The translations under genes and the position numbers were made by a program. The notes under the pieces were generated by a model. The model did not search any database. It saw only the letters and a program-made list of their open reading frames with translations, and was not told where the DNA came from. Below, piece after piece: positions 22,437-30,359 of a stretch of DNA of 46,180 bases. Numbering within the stretch: position 1 is the first letter of the stretch; each line of letters starts with the position of its first letter. Source of the stretch: Candidatus Yanofskyibacteriota bacterium (lineage in GTDB: Bacteria; Patescibacteriota; Minisyncoccia; 2-02-FULL-40-12; GWA2-44-9); the NCBI GenBank assembly GCA_023245235.1, contig JAHFKT010000002.1:16803-62982 (forward strand), given 5' to 3'.

Positions 22437-25388
22437 CTATGCCATCATTTTGCGGAGCGCGCAGTATTCGCAGTCCTCGTCATCGCAGGACTTGTCCCAA
22501 AACGAGAGTTCCGATATCTGCGAAACGACATCGCGGACGACCTTCTCAAGTTCTTTCACTTGTTCGCCGGAGATGGCGAATTTTTCTTTCTTGTATTTGC
22601 CGCTGTCATTCGGTTCAAGAAAATCTATCTCGCCGGAGACCATCTTAAATTTCCCTTTTTGCCACCGGTCAAGCAATAATTTATAGAACACGAGCTGACG
22701 GAACTCGTTGCCGGTGGAGTTCTTCGTCTTACCCATGATCTCATTGGCCGACATCGGTTCTTTGGTCTTATAGTCCACGACGTTCACGGTCCGGCCGTCA
22801 GGTGCCGGCTCAATCCGGTCCAGCTGGCCCGACAGCGGGATACCATCAAGTTCCATGCCATCTATTTTTTGTTCGGTGATGATCTTTTCGGGCCATTTGC
22901 CGACATACCAGTCGTAATAGCCTGATAATATCTTTTTACCTTCGGCGAGGGCCTGCTCGATCTGCCGCTCGGGCAGGGGTGCACGCTTCAATGCCGTTTC
23001 AAAATGAGAGACCAGGTAGTTCTTTCCGGGATCGGCGGCGGCGGCGAACTTATCAAAAAATGCTTTCAGCGCGGCGTGAGCGGCTTTGCCGTACTCCGAC
23101 GGCACGCTTGGCGCTTCAGGTATGCGCACCAGATTGGTAAAGAAGTACCGCCATGGACAATCAAGAAAGTTATTGAGCGCCGTTACCGACAATCCCTGCG
23201 TTCTGAACAGCTGGTTCAGATATTCTTTTTGGGTCAGGAGAGCGGTACGCGATGGTTCAGCGAACTGAACATCCCGATGCTTCTCATACTCTTTGGCCCA
23301 TCGCGATACATCTGCCTGTTTTTTATATTCCGCCGGGATAGCCAGCACGAACACGCTCGGTGATTGCTCTTTGCCGTCAGCTTTTCGTTCAGACCAGGTG
23401 ATGATGGCTTCCTTCTTTGCCCGCGTCAGCGCCACATAAAAAAGATTGCGCGTATCGGCCTCGGAGTCCTCTTCTTCATCAAGTCCGGCGGTAATGCGCC
23501 AGACCGCATCCGGCAGTTTCAGCTCCGGCGGCTTTCGGGCGCCGTCCCAACGGCCGTGAGCGGCATTGATGATAAATACGGTATCAAATTCCAGACCCTT
23601 GGCTTTATGGACGGTCATCAGGCGCACGGTATGTTCCGGAGGCACGATCTGAACCCGCAACGAACCCCCGTGCCTGGATAACAGATCGAGCGAATCAAGA
23701 AACCCCGTCATGGTCAGATCTTTGGCTGATTCCATCTGGGAGCGGACGAGATCGAACAACGCATGCAGCTTAGCCAGAACCCGGTCACCACCCGGCAACT
23801 TTATGCCATGCGGCAGGAATCCGGTTTCACGCACCAGAGATTCCAAGGCCAGACCCGCGCTTTTATTGGAGCACTCGCGGGCCAAGAGAGAAAGCATCTT
23901 GAATACGGCCTTAACGCGGGCGGGATCCTCCAGGTTCAATTTTTTTAGCTCGGCATCGGAGCGGATAATATCCCAGACGTTAACGCGCTGACGGGTCGCA
24001 TAAGCGGAGATCTTGAATACATCGAGCGGTGCGACGCCCAGGAAATCAATGTACAGCGTCCGCAACAAAGATCCCGGATCATCCATATGGCATGCCGTCC
24101 GCGCAATGAGGAGCAATCTACGGATCTGCGGATCTTCCAGTACTTCGTCATCGGATTCCACGGCGTATGGAACATTGAGCCGCTCAAGCATGCGGGCGAC
24201 CGGTTCGGCTTCGGCGTTCGTCCGGTACAGGATAGCGATGTTCTCGAGCTTTGTACCGGTTTTTATTCTCTCCCGTATCATTCCCGCGATGGCATACTCC
24301 TGAATGGCGGGGCTTGGGAACGCATACAGTGCGACCGGTCCTTCCTTATGCCCGGCTTTTGCTTTCAAACTCCCCTGTTTTGGTGAAATTCCGGCGGCGG
24401 CCTCCAAGACCGCTTGCGTGGAACGATAGTTCTCTTGGAGCTTTATGATGGCGGCTTTAGGATACCGGGCCGTAAAATCACGGAAATTTTCAAGCGATGC
24501 ACCCTGAAACCGGTAGATGGCCTGCTGGAGATCGCCGACCACGAATATATTGGGCTGGTCATGGAATTCACCGATGAGCTGGACGATACGGTTCTGGGTC
24601 CGGTTGGAATCCTGATGCTCGTCCACAAGAATATAGAGATACTTTTCCTGGAATGTCAGCCGGAGGTCCTCATCGGTTTCAAGGGCTTTGGCCACCTCCA
24701 TGAGCATGTCGGCAAAGTCGTAGAAATTATCCCTGAGCAGCGTGTCCTGATATTCGCGGTATATGCCGGCCAGTTCCTGCTGTTTGAATATCGCCTTTTC
24801 GGCCGAGCGGTATTTAGCTCTGGTTTTACCGCTCTCGTCGGCCAGATCTTCAGTGGCGGCAAATACTTTCTTCTCTTTGACGAGCATCGCTTCAAAATCA
24901 TCCGGACTCACACCTTCACGCTTAAGGTCATCGATAGCGCCTTTGACCGATCTCACATAGGCTTCCGGCCGGCCCAGGGGCCGCAGCCATTTCAAGGGCC
25001 GCTGCATGATGATGGCCTCCAACAAGCGCAATTGATCGGGCTCGGTGATGGAAGAACCGCCGATGATGTGCGGAAACTCATCCGGCTCGGTTTGGATAAC
25101 CTCGTTGCAGAATCCGTGGAATGTCCGGATATGGACGCGATATGCCGCCTCGCCGATCATCTCAATGAGCCGCTGACGCATATTGTACGTTGCTTTTTCG
25201 GTGAACGTGAGTGCCAGAACCGCTTCGGGCGGCGTGTCGGTCTTTTTGAGTATGTTGGCGATACGGAGCGTAAGGATCTCGGTCTTGCCGGTGCCCGGTC
25301 CGGCGACGACCATGACCGGGCCTTCAATGGTGTTCACCGCTTTCTTTTGCTGAGGGTTGAGTTCTTTGTATCGCTTCTCGAAATCCAT
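22437..25388 (-). CDS. UvrD/Rep-type helicase fused to a RecB-like nuclease with Fe-S cysteines
   Basis: 983 residues. Superfamily 1 helicase motifs: GPGTGKTEILTLRI (Walker A), LVDEHQDSN (Walker B), GDLQQAIYRFQGA, LQENYRS, TVHKAKGLEFD and VALTRAKKEAIITW. The last about 250 residues form a PD-(D/E)xK nuclease: DCPWRYFF, AAHAALKAFF, SGQLDRIE, VVDYKTKE and QLVFYKLLL. Cys in DCPWRY together with C968, C973 and C976 (CDDEDCEYC) look like the iron-sulphur cluster of AddB/Cas4-type nucleases. It likely resects or unwinds DNA ends in repair, doing the job of AddAB or RecBCD parts. A TATACT box seven bases before the ATG and no Shine-Dalgarno suggest a leaderless message. Confidence 0.92.
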   Translation of the reverse strand: MDFEKRYKELNPQQKKAVNTIEGPVMVVAGPGTGKTEILTLRIANILKKTDTPPEAVLALTFTEKATYNMRQRLIEMIGEAAYRVHIRTFHGFCNEVIQTEPDEFPHIIGGSSITEPDQLRLLEAIIMQRPLKWLRPLGRPEAYVRSVKGAIDDLKREGVSPDDFEAMLVKEKKVFAATEDLADESGKTRAKYRSAEKAIFKQQELAGIYREYQDTLLRDNFYDFADMLMEVAKALETDEDLRLTFQEKYLYILVDEHQDSNRTQNRIVQLIGEFHDQPNIFVVGDLQQAIYRFQGASLENFRDFTARYPKAAIIKLQENYRSTQAVLEAAAGISPKQGSLKAKAGHKEGPVALYAFPSPAIQEYAIAGMIRERIKTGTKLENIAILYRTNAEAEPVARMLERLNVPYAVESDDEVLEDPQIRRLLLIARTACHMDDPGSLLRTLYIDFLGVAPLDVFKISAYATRQRVNVWDIIRSDAELKKLNLEDPARVKAVFKMLSLLARECSNKSAGLALESLVRETGFLPHGIKLPGGDRVLAKLHALFDLVRSQMESAKDLTMTGFLDSLDLLSRHGGSLRVQIVPPEHTVRLMTVHKAKGLEFDTVFIINAAHGRWDGARKPPELKLPDAVWRITAGLDEEEDSEADTRNLFYVALTRAKKEAIITWSERKADGKEQSPSVFVLAIPAEYKKQADVSRWAKEYEKHRDVQFAEPSRTALLTQKEYLNQLFRTQGLSVTALNNFLDCPWRYFFTNLVRIPEAPSVPSEYGKAAHAALKAFFDKFAAAADPGKNYLVSHFETALKRAPLPERQIEQALAEGKKILSGYYDWYVGKWPEKIITEQKIDGMELDGIPLSGQLDRIEPAPDGRTVNVVDYKTKEPMSANEIMGKTKNSTGNEFRQLVFYKLLLDRWQKGKFKMVSGEIDFLEPNDSGKYKKEKFAISGEQVKELEKVVRDVVSQISELSFWDKSCDDEDCEYCALRKMMA

Positions 25389-25395
25389 TGTTTTG

Positions 25396-25401
25396 AGTAT
25401 A
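25396..25401 (-). promoter_or_regulatory. -10 box, leaderless start of the helicase
   Basis: TATACT on the minus strand, seven bases before the ATG at 25388. Confidence 0.5.
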
Positions 25402-25421
25402 TCACATCAGCATAACAAAAA

Positions 25422-25438
25422 GCCGCTCAGTGAGCGGC
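25422..25438 (-). terminator. intrinsic terminator overlapping a stop codon
   Basis: GCCGCTCA/TGAGCGGC around one base, then TTTTTGTTATG on the minus strand; it contains the TGA of the 25427-25747 gene. Confidence 0.8.
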
Positions 25439-25747
25439 GGTTTCGGGCAGGTCGGCGAACATGAATCCCTGATGAATATCATGGGCATCATCCGAGGACC
25501 AGTCAAGCAGACCGCCCTTGAATGTCTTCGGAAATCCCGCCAGGATCTCGGACCACTTCATGGACAACGTAACGGTGCCGTGCAGATCCCGTTCCTCCTG
25601 GAATCTCATGACCTTACGAAGGTCGGAGAACAGACAAACCAGTTTCGTGCCGTCCGTTTCGTCGGTGTGGCCGTATATCGCATAATCGCGGCCGGAGCGG
25701 ATGACATAGAACTTCCGGTCCTTCGGAATCGTTTTGAAGTCCAGCAT
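25427..25747 (-). CDS. small orphan protein
   Basis: 106 residues, no family recognised. Begins with a beta-strand pattern (KFYVIRSGRDYAIYGHTDET) then LVCLFSDLRKVMRFQEE, an amphipathic helix, and a Trp- and Phe-containing second half (MKWSEILAGF, LLDWSSDD). It looks like a compact soluble alpha/beta domain. It ends PETAAH; the 26115-26507 gene ends PETAH and the 2136-2441 gene ends ETAK. Terminator overlaps its stop codon; a TCTAAT box lies 12 bases before the ATG. High GC at third positions, like the other orphan genes here. Confidence 0.6.
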   Translation of the reverse strand: MLDFKTIPKDRKFYVIRSGRDYAIYGHTDETDGTKLVCLFSDLRKVMRFQEERDLHGTVTLSMKWSEILAGFPKTFKGGLLDWSSDDAHDIHQGFMFADLPETAAH

Positions 25748-25981
25748 TGTCAGGGATCAATTAGATGCAGTCTAGTCCTAACCTCCCTAAAAAACAATGA
25801 CCGCTGGGACCCCACCTCTCCATACTCTCCGCCCGCGATATCAGTCAATATCCGCGAGGCCCATGAATGAGGACGAGATGTATCGGTCGATACATCAAGG
25901 ACGAATGAAGATGGTATCGCGGAGATTGGCTTTATCCCACAGAGATTCCCGGCTAAAGCACGAGAACCTTCTCCGAGAAGG

Positions 25982-26084
25982 GTTGCGGCAGTTTTTCCGC
26001 CTGGCTTCGTTGCTCCTCGGAGCTGTAGCTTTGGCTACTAATCTCCTTCGTCGCGCCTTGCCAGACAAAAAAACTGCCCGCAAC
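25982..26084 (-). repeat. palindromic element, purine-loop family
   Basis: Outer arms 25982-25996 and 26069-26084 pair (one bulge), inner arms CTGGC/GCCAG (26001-26005/26060-26064), centre GTAGC-TTTG-GCTAC (26025-26038). On the minus strand the loops read AAGGCGCGACGAAGGAG and CGAGGAGCAACGAAG, nearly identical to those at 36719-36798, while the helices differ. Confidence 0.65.
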
Positions 26085-26089
26085 GCGGG
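26067..26089 (-). terminator. intrinsic terminator
   Basis: CCCGC/GCGGG stem then CAGTTTTTTT on the minus strand, 25 bases after the stop of the 26115-26507 gene. Confidence 0.75.
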
Positions 26090-26114
26090 ACAGGATTGTA
26101 TGGTGAGGTGGGGT

Positions 26115-26507
26115 CTAATGGGCGGTCTCCGGCATATTGCCGTCGAGCAGGCATCTGATGGTAGCGGCGTCGTAATGGCGGATCTGGTCATACGTCACCC
26201 ACGATACGGTCCGGTGAGCTTCCACAAGAACCGTGAACTCCGGGTCCTCATCGTGGATCTCTTCCAATCCGCATTGAGCGCAGATGCGAAGGATGAAGTG
26301 TGTTGTCCGGCTTTCACAGATCACCGAAGCATCGTGAACGCAGGAGCCCTGAAGCTCCGCCTTGAGGTCAGCGACCACCCGGTTGAGCCGATCGATCTCC
26401 CGCAGGTGGGATCTGATCCAGCTTCGATGAAGGTCGTCCTTCTCATCATTCGCAGGGTCAAAGAGCGTATCAAGCTCTTGGAGTAACGGATCAGTGGTTG
26501 GCTGCAT
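26115..26507 (-). CDS. small orphan protein
   Basis: 130 residues from the ATG at 26507. The longer start at 26522 lies directly beside the -10 box and upstream of the expected transcription start (about 26516), so it is rejected. The N-terminal half is helical and acidic (DPLLQELDTLFDPANDEKDD, then a coiled-coil-like SHLREIDRLNRVVADLKAEL); the second half has Cys and His residues (GSCVHD, ICESRTTHF, RICAQCGL) that could bind zinc: C-x2-C plus His. Ends PETAH. No family recognised. Own promoter and terminator. Confidence 0.6.
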   Translation of the reverse strand: MQPTTDPLLQELDTLFDPANDEKDDLHRSWIRSHLREIDRLNRVVADLKAELQGSCVHDASVICESRTTHFILRICAQCGLEEIHDEDPEFTVLVEAHRTVSWVTYDQIRHYDAATIRCLLDGNMPETAH

Positions 26508-26522
26508 AAGAACTATGGACAT

Positions 26523-26551
26523 ACTATACTGCTAAAACAACTTTTTGTCAA
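26523..26551 (-). promoter_or_regulatory. strong promoter giving a very short leader
   Basis: Minus strand: TTGACA (26546-26551), 17-base spacer, TATAGT (26523-26528). Predicted start near 26516, about nine bases before the ATG at 26507. Confidence 0.7.
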
Positions 26552-26556
26552 AATAA

Positions 26557-26577
26557 GACCGTCGGAAAACGACGGTC
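26557..26577 (-). terminator. terminator of the two-gene orphan operon
   Basis: GACCGTCG/CGACGGTC with a five-base loop, then TTATTTTG on the minus strand; it abuts the next promoter. Confidence 0.7.
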
Positions 26578-26968
26578 AGACGGTCTCGAAAAGTCCCCTC
26601 CCGACTTTGATGGTATCTCTGAAACAGTCGGCAATGATCGAGAATATGCCCTGCGTCCGGTGGATGTCTTCGGGCAACACCGCCAGCGCGAAGAAGGCCT
26701 GTTCGCAAACCCCGACCGCGAAACGAATGTCGGCTTCGCAGACCGTGTCTCCGCAGATGGTGCGCAATTCATACATGCCGAGCTCTTCAAGGGCGATACT
26801 CCCCTCATCGAGCTGGAATCCGCGCTCGATATCGCGCAGGAGTTCAAGCGCTACATCGAGGGCGGCCCGGGCCTTCTCGTCCCACTTGCCCTGTTCGTAC
26901 AGGTCCAGTGAGTATTCGCCGCGGATGCACCAGACGGCCCGTTCGATGATTTCCCAGTTATTGAGCAT
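26576..26968 (-). CDS. small orphan protein, second gene of a pair
   Basis: 130 residues, mostly helical and acidic: a Trp-containing start (NWEIIERAVWCIRGEYSLDLY), a middle helix (ARAALDVALELLRDIERGF) and a third (ADIRFAVGVCEQAFFALAVL). No signal peptide, no known motif. It begins two bases after the stop of the 26971-27339 gene, so both are translated from one message and may work together. Its own stop is inside the terminator region. Ends FETV. Not recognised. Confidence 0.6.
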   Translation of the reverse strand: MLNNWEIIERAVWCIRGEYSLDLYEQGKWDEKARAALDVALELLRDIERGFQLDEGSIALEELGMYELRTICGDTVCEADIRFAVGVCEQAFFALAVLPEDIHRTQGIFSIIADCFRDTIKVGRGLFETV

Positions 26969-26970
26969 GG

Positions 26971-27339
26971 TCAGACTCCGACCAACACCCGATCGCGCTG
27001 GGACAGTTTGAATAGTGCGGCCTCGTGAGCGGACCTGGCAACTTCCGCCGGAATATCCAGATGGTCTATCGAGACAACACGGAGGTGGTCCAGCGGATAG
27101 CCGATGCGGCCGTTGGTCAGGACGGTCACCGATTCGATAAAGCAGTCATCCCGCAGGGCTTCACAACCGATACCGGCAGCCCGACGGTCTTTGAAGTAGT
27201 CGAGCACCTTGCGATCGCTGACGTTTTTCAGGACCGACCACTCCTCGACTCTCCAGCCGGCCAGCGAAGAGCCGCGCGTGAGCTGGCTGTCGGCCCTTTC
27301 GGCATCATTAAGCTCCGGATGATTGTACAGTTGCCACAT
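26971..27339 (-). CDS. small orphan protein, first gene of a pair
   Basis: 122 residues, no family recognised. Trp-rich start (MWQLYNHPELND), then GWRVEEWSVLKNV, a charged helix (DRKVLDYFKDRR), two Cys around GIGCEALRDDCF, and a beta-rich stretch (IESVTVLTNGRIGYPLDHLR) ending in a helix. A compact soluble domain is likely. It is co-transcribed with the next gene (two-base spacing). GC-rich codon use like the other orphan genes of this stretch. Confidence 0.6.
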   Translation of the reverse strand: MWQLYNHPELNDAERADSQLTRGSSLAGWRVEEWSVLKNVSDRKVLDYFKDRRAAGIGCEALRDDCFIESVTVLTNGRIGYPLDHLRVVSIDHLDIPAEVARSAHEAALFKLSQRDRVLVGV

Positions 27340-27382
27340 ATTTATTCAGGTACGTGGCCAGAATATACATATAAAAACAACA

Positions 27383-27419
27383 TTAGTCCATAGACTAAAA
27401 TATTTTTTCGTGTCATAAT
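27383..27419 (+). promoter_or_regulatory. obg promoter with operator-like dyad
   Basis: TAGACT (27391-27396), 17 bases, CATAAT (27414-27419), eight bases before the ATG at 27428. A perfect dyad TTAGTC-N4-GACTAA (27383-27398) covers the -35, a place where a repressor could act. Confidence 0.45.
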
Positions 27420-27427
27420 AGGTGCTC

Positions 27428-28396
27428 ATGTTGATCGATGATATTACAATCAGAGTGGTAGCGGGAAACGGCGGTGACGGCATGGTGGCATTCAATAAGA
27501 ACATGATGTCGCTGGGCCCGACCGGCGCTTCCGGCGGTACCGGCGGCCAGGTCTATGTCGAGAGTATCTCTGATCTCGGCGCTTTGACACGCCTGCGCAA
27601 CGCCAAGGTCTTTAAGGCCGGAAACGGCGGCACCGGCGGACGGCAATATAATGATGGTTCCGATGGCGAAGACCTGGTCATCAACGTTCCGGTCGGCACG
27701 GTCATCCACAATCTCGACACCAAAGAACACAAAGAGATAACCAAGATCGGTGAACGCGTCCTGATCGCCAATGGCGGCCGCGGCGGCAAGGGCAACTTTC
27801 ACTACCGCTCCTCGACCAATACCAGCCCCAAACAGTCCCAGAAGGGCGAACCGGGCGAAAAGTTCCGGATACGGCTCGAGCTGAAACTCATCGCTGATGT
27901 CGGTCTTATCGGCCTGCCGAATGCCGGCAAGTCCTCTCTTTTAAATGAACTGACGCGAGCCAAAAGCCCGGTAGCTAATTATGCTTTCACGACCCTCGAG
28001 CCTTACTTAGGCGTATATTATGACCTCATCCTGGCCGATGTGCCGGGTATCATCGAAGGTGCTTCCGGCGGCAAGGGCCTCGGTATTAAATTCCTCCGTC
28101 ACGTCGAACGTACCAATACTCTTTTTCATCTCATTTCAGCCGAATCGCTTGACCCGGTCAAAGATTACCAGGTCATCCGCAAGGAACTCGGCGACTATAA
28201 TCCGGCACTCCTGGAAAAGAAGGAGCATCTTTTCATATCGAAGTCGGATATGGTTTCGCCTGAACAGATCAGGACGATGGTCAAAGAATTGAAGCCGCTG
28301 AACGCAACGGTGACCCCCATATCCATCCACGACATGGAAAGCCTGGACACGGTCAAAAAAATACTCAATAAGCTTGCGGACGAGAAGATCGCATAG
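27428..28396 (+). CDS. obg: Obg/CgtA GTPase
   Basis: 322 residues from ATG 27428; the GTG at 27422 is too close to the -10 box. The glycine-rich Obg fold fills residues 1-155 (AGNGGDGMVAF, GASGGTGGQVY, NGGRGGKGNFHY), followed by the G domain: GLPNAGKSS (G1), YAFTT (G2), DVPGII (G3) and a variant G4 (SKSD in place of NKxD). There is no C-terminal OCT domain. Obg binds the 50S subunit and acts in ribosome maturation and stress control. G4 with Ser is unusual but the Lys and Asp that read guanine are kept. Confidence 0.95.
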   Translation: MLIDDITIRVVAGNGGDGMVAFNKNMMSLGPTGASGGTGGQVYVESISDLGALTRLRNAKVFKAGNGGTGGRQYNDGSDGEDLVINVPVGTVIHNLDTKEHKEITKIGERVLIANGGRGGKGNFHYRSSTNTSPKQSQKGEPGEKFRIRLELKLIADVGLIGLPNAGKSSLLNELTRAKSPVANYAFTTLEPYLGVYYDLILADVPGIIEGASGGKGLGIKFLRHVERTNTLFHLISAESLDPVKDYQVIRKELGDYNPALLEKKEHLFISKSDMVSPEQIRTMVKELKPLNATVTPISIHDMESLDTVKKILNKLADEKIA

Positions 28397-28398
28397 TA

Positions 28399-28427
28399 TT
28401 GATAGGGTCGTCAAATACGAATACCAT
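28399..28427 (+). promoter_or_regulatory. sigma-70-type promoter
   Basis: TTGATA (28399-28404), 17-base spacer, TACCAT (28422-28427), upstream of the GTG at 28452. Confidence 0.55.
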
Positions 28428-28451
28428 TAGGGGTAGAACCTTCAAGCGTGC

Positions 28452-28844
28452 GTGGCTCTGACTGACCTCGAACGCCTCCGGCTAGCCCGCGAACACCTTT
28501 ATTTGCGGGATACTCCTCTGGAAAGCTGGACCTTTGAGGAGCTGGAGCGGTTAAAAAATCTCATCATCGAAGCCGATGAGAAGATAGACGGGAACGATCC
28601 CCGCGATATGCGGCGGATCCGAGCCGTTAAAAAATTGTGGACCGACGTTTATCTTGCATTCAAGAATCTGAAGGGCCACAAAGATATCGCGGCGCCGGGA
28701 TCATCCGGCCAGGCCTCAACGCCCCGAAAAGCATACCGTCTTGAATTCAACGACCGCCGCCTTTTGCGAAGCATGGGTATCGTCAGTGACGATGATGAAC
28801 CGGAACCGGAGAATGACGAAGACGAGCCGAACGGGAACAAATAA
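28452..28844 (+). CDS. small helical protein with C-terminal NDRRLLRSMGI motif
   Basis: 130 residues starting with GTG. The first 75 residues are strongly helical and charged (LERLRLAREHLYLRD, FEELERLKNLIIEADEKID, RRIRAVKKLWTDVYLAFKNL). A Gly/Ser/Pro linker leads to EFNDRRLLRSMGIVSDDDE and an acidic tail. The NDRR-x-LRS stretch closely matches the end of the otherwise unrelated protein at 2136-2441, pointing to a shared short linear motif. No family recognised. It follows obg by 55 bases but appears to have its own promoter; a terminator follows. Confidence 0.65.
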   Translation: MALTDLERLRLAREHLYLRDTPLESWTFEELERLKNLIIEADEKIDGNDPRDMRRIRAVKKLWTDVYLAFKNLKGHKDIAAPGSSGQASTPRKAYRLEFNDRRLLRSMGIVSDDDEPEPENDEDEPNGNK

Positions 28845-28849
28845 CGTAT

Positions 28850-28867
28850 GAGCCTCTCATGAGGCTC
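28850..28867 (+). terminator. intrinsic terminator
   Basis: GAGCCTC/GAGGCTC with TCAT loop, then TCTTTTTATTT. Confidence 0.8.
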
Positions 28868-28872
28868 TCTTT

Positions 28873-29325
28873 TTATTTATTCTCAAGCTGATTGAGTATC
28901 TGGAGAATGAGCTTATTCTGATTTTCCAGGTGCAAAAGGATGGTCTCGATCTCATCCTCGGCTTGGACGTTCACGTCATAGTCCGCTTCGGCCCGGGCCT
29001 CGGCGTGTTTACCCTGGAGATTCTGGCCGACCATGATGAGCGGCATGAGCATGATCTGGATCATGTTAGATATGAACAACCAGAGGACAAAGGCCGGGAA
29101 CGGGTCAAATCTGAGATGAACCGGGGCGAAGATGTTCCAGCTCAGCCATAATGCGGTCCATCCGAGAATAAGAAGAAAAAATCCCATTGTACCGACATGA
29201 CCGGTGATAAAGAGGGCGACTTTCTCAAGATGCGAAAGCCTCTCATGGTGTTCGATATTAACATTGCGTGGAGCCTTACGGCGGGCGCGGAGTTCCTGAA
29301 CGGTCAACGGAGTTTGAATGGTCAT
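28873..29325 (-). CDS. DUF1003 membrane protein
   Basis: 150 residues. Two transmembrane helices (about 43-62 and 76-97) joined by a loop with FDPFPAFVLW, then NMIQIMLMPLIMVGQNLQGKHAEARAEADYDVN: this helix-loop with GQN, the R-A-E-x-D-Y-D-V-N stretch and the closing coiled coil (LLHLENQNKLILQIL) define DUF1003. The family is widespread and of unknown function, usually small inner-membrane proteins. A TATAAT box six bases before the ATG implies a leaderless message. It runs opposite to the 28452 gene; they share the terminator region. Confidence 0.9.
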   Translation of the reverse strand: MTIQTPLTVQELRARRKAPRNVNIEHHERLSHLEKVALFITGHVGTMGFFLLILGWTALWLSWNIFAPVHLRFDPFPAFVLWLFISNMIQIMLMPLIMVGQNLQGKHAEARAEADYDVNVQAEDEIETILLHLENQNKLILQILNQLENK

Positions 29326-29331
29326 GATCCT

Positions 29332-29337
29332 ATTATA
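29332..29337 (-). promoter_or_regulatory. -10 box, leaderless start of the DUF1003 gene
   Basis: TATAAT on the minus strand, six bases before the ATG at 29325 and directly after the stop of the upstream gene. Confidence 0.55.
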
Positions 29338-29724
29338 TCAGAAGAGGGCATATAATATTCCGCCGGCCAAGTCGGCCATGAGATCCGTCAATGTATCGAT
29401 CAGATCGCCGCCGTAGAAATATTTATGAAGCAGCGGATGGGAGGGCGCCAAGAATGAAGAACTGAACTCGGCGAACTCCCAGATCAGACCGACAAGCCCG
29501 GCCATAGCGACTAAGATCAAGAACCGGTGGAACCGGGAGACGCCCGCCAAGTCCTTTTGGAAGAACCGGGCAAAGAACCACGCCACGATGAATCCCCCGG
29601 AAATATGGAGGATCTTATCAAAGTGAGGGATGGCGGAATAGATATCGAACTTCGTGGCCAGTACGATGCCGAATGCCATCACAGCAAAACCGACAATGAT
29701 CGGGAGAAATAATCTTCGGGACAT
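29338..29724 (-). CDS. VanZ-like small membrane protein
   Basis: 128 residues, four hydrophobic helices. DKILHISGGFIVAWFF and GLIWEFAEFSSS, followed by DTLTDLMADLAGG, place His, Glu and Asp residues within or next to helices in the pattern seen in VanZ-like and DUF2238-like membrane proteins. Function unknown in this group; VanZ itself affects teicoplanin resistance by an unclear route. Ends at the -10 box of the DUF1003 gene. TATACT (29733-29738) lies eight bases before its ATG. Confidence 0.7.
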   Translation of the reverse strand: MSRRLFLPIIVGFAVMAFGIVLATKFDIYSAIPHFDKILHISGGFIVAWFFARFFQKDLAGVSRFHRFLILVAMAGLVGLIWEFAEFSSSFLAPSHPLLHKYFYGGDLIDTLTDLMADLAGGILYALF

Positions 29725-29732
29725 TTATACCA

Positions 29733-29738
29733 AGTATA
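29733..29738 (-). promoter_or_regulatory. -10 box, leaderless start
   Basis: TATACT on the minus strand, eight bases before the ATG at 29724. Confidence 0.45.
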
Positions 29739-29744
29739 CCACGG

Positions 29745-30359
29745 TTATTGCCCGGGAACCGCCTGGCAGTGGGAGCGCAGATGATCCAGATGCCTGCTGT
29801 GCACGGTGTCGTCCACGGTATCGAGTATCTTTTGACACAGGGCCTGGCGCTGGTCTTGCATAAAATTCAGTTTTTCAGCCTGATCGATGGTGTCATTGGC
29901 TTCATTTTGAAAATCATCCGAAAGGTGGCCGACGGTTTCATCGTTATCCTCATCAATACCGGGATGCTCGGCCTTCATCTCCTCGATCTCATGAAGCCGC
30001 CGCTGAGCGAACGACTGATGAAGAGCGACCTGCTGTTGCGGCGTTGCCAGTCCGAGCCGGACCTGCTCGCTGAAGCGTTTGAAATTATAGAGCGGGTGGC
30101 TTGCCGGCACGTTATTGGCATCGGCATAGGTCATGACACCGCCCGTCATTGAGACTGCAATAAGTCCGGCAACAAGCGCGTAGCGCCATTTGACGACATG
30201 ATGGTGAATGGGAATTCTGGCAGGCTTCAGTTCGGTCCGGATCTCTTGGGTGAATCTGTTTTTTGCCGACTTCAGAAATCCCCCGTCGGGAGCATAATAC
30301 CGCCGCAACTGATTGCGGAGCTTTCGTTCTTGAAGTTGTCGGCGAATAGCATTAATCAT
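29745..30359 (-). CDS. DUF5667 membrane protein, probable anti-sigma partner
   Basis: 204 residues. A basic cytoplasmic N-terminus of about 57 residues is followed by one transmembrane helix (ALVAGLIAVSMTGGVMTYA) and an extracytoplasmic helical domain starting VPASHPLYNFKRFSEQVRLGL, the pattern of DUF5667 proteins: a D/A-x-P-G/S-H-x-L-Y-x-x-K stretch followed by long helices. Its start overlaps the end of the ECF sigma gene by eight bases, the usual arrangement for a sigma factor and its membrane-bound regulator. The regulator role is inferred from that overlap and topology, not from a known anti-sigma domain. Confidence 0.8.
   Translation of the reverse strand: MINAIRRQLQERKLRNQLRRYYAPDGGFLKSAKNRFTQEIRTELKPARIPIHHHVVKWRYALVAGLIAVSMTGGVMTYADANNVPASHPLYNFKRFSEQVRLGLATPQQQVALHQSFAQRRLHEIEEMKAEHPGIDEDNDETVGHLSDDFQNEANDTIDQAEKLNFMQDQRQALCQKILDTVDDTVHSRHLDHLRSHCQAVPGQ

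Larger units (their letters stand above)
25748..26114. other. 367-bp gap with a long palindromic element
   Basis: No convincing gene. The right half is a terminator (26067-26089) and the palindrome 25982-26084; the left half 25748-25980 shows nothing I can name. Confidence 0.55.

Noticed and set aside
24414-25415. 333-codon plus-strand frame
   Set aside because: Antisense to the helicase-nuclease, with no promoter or recognisable domain.
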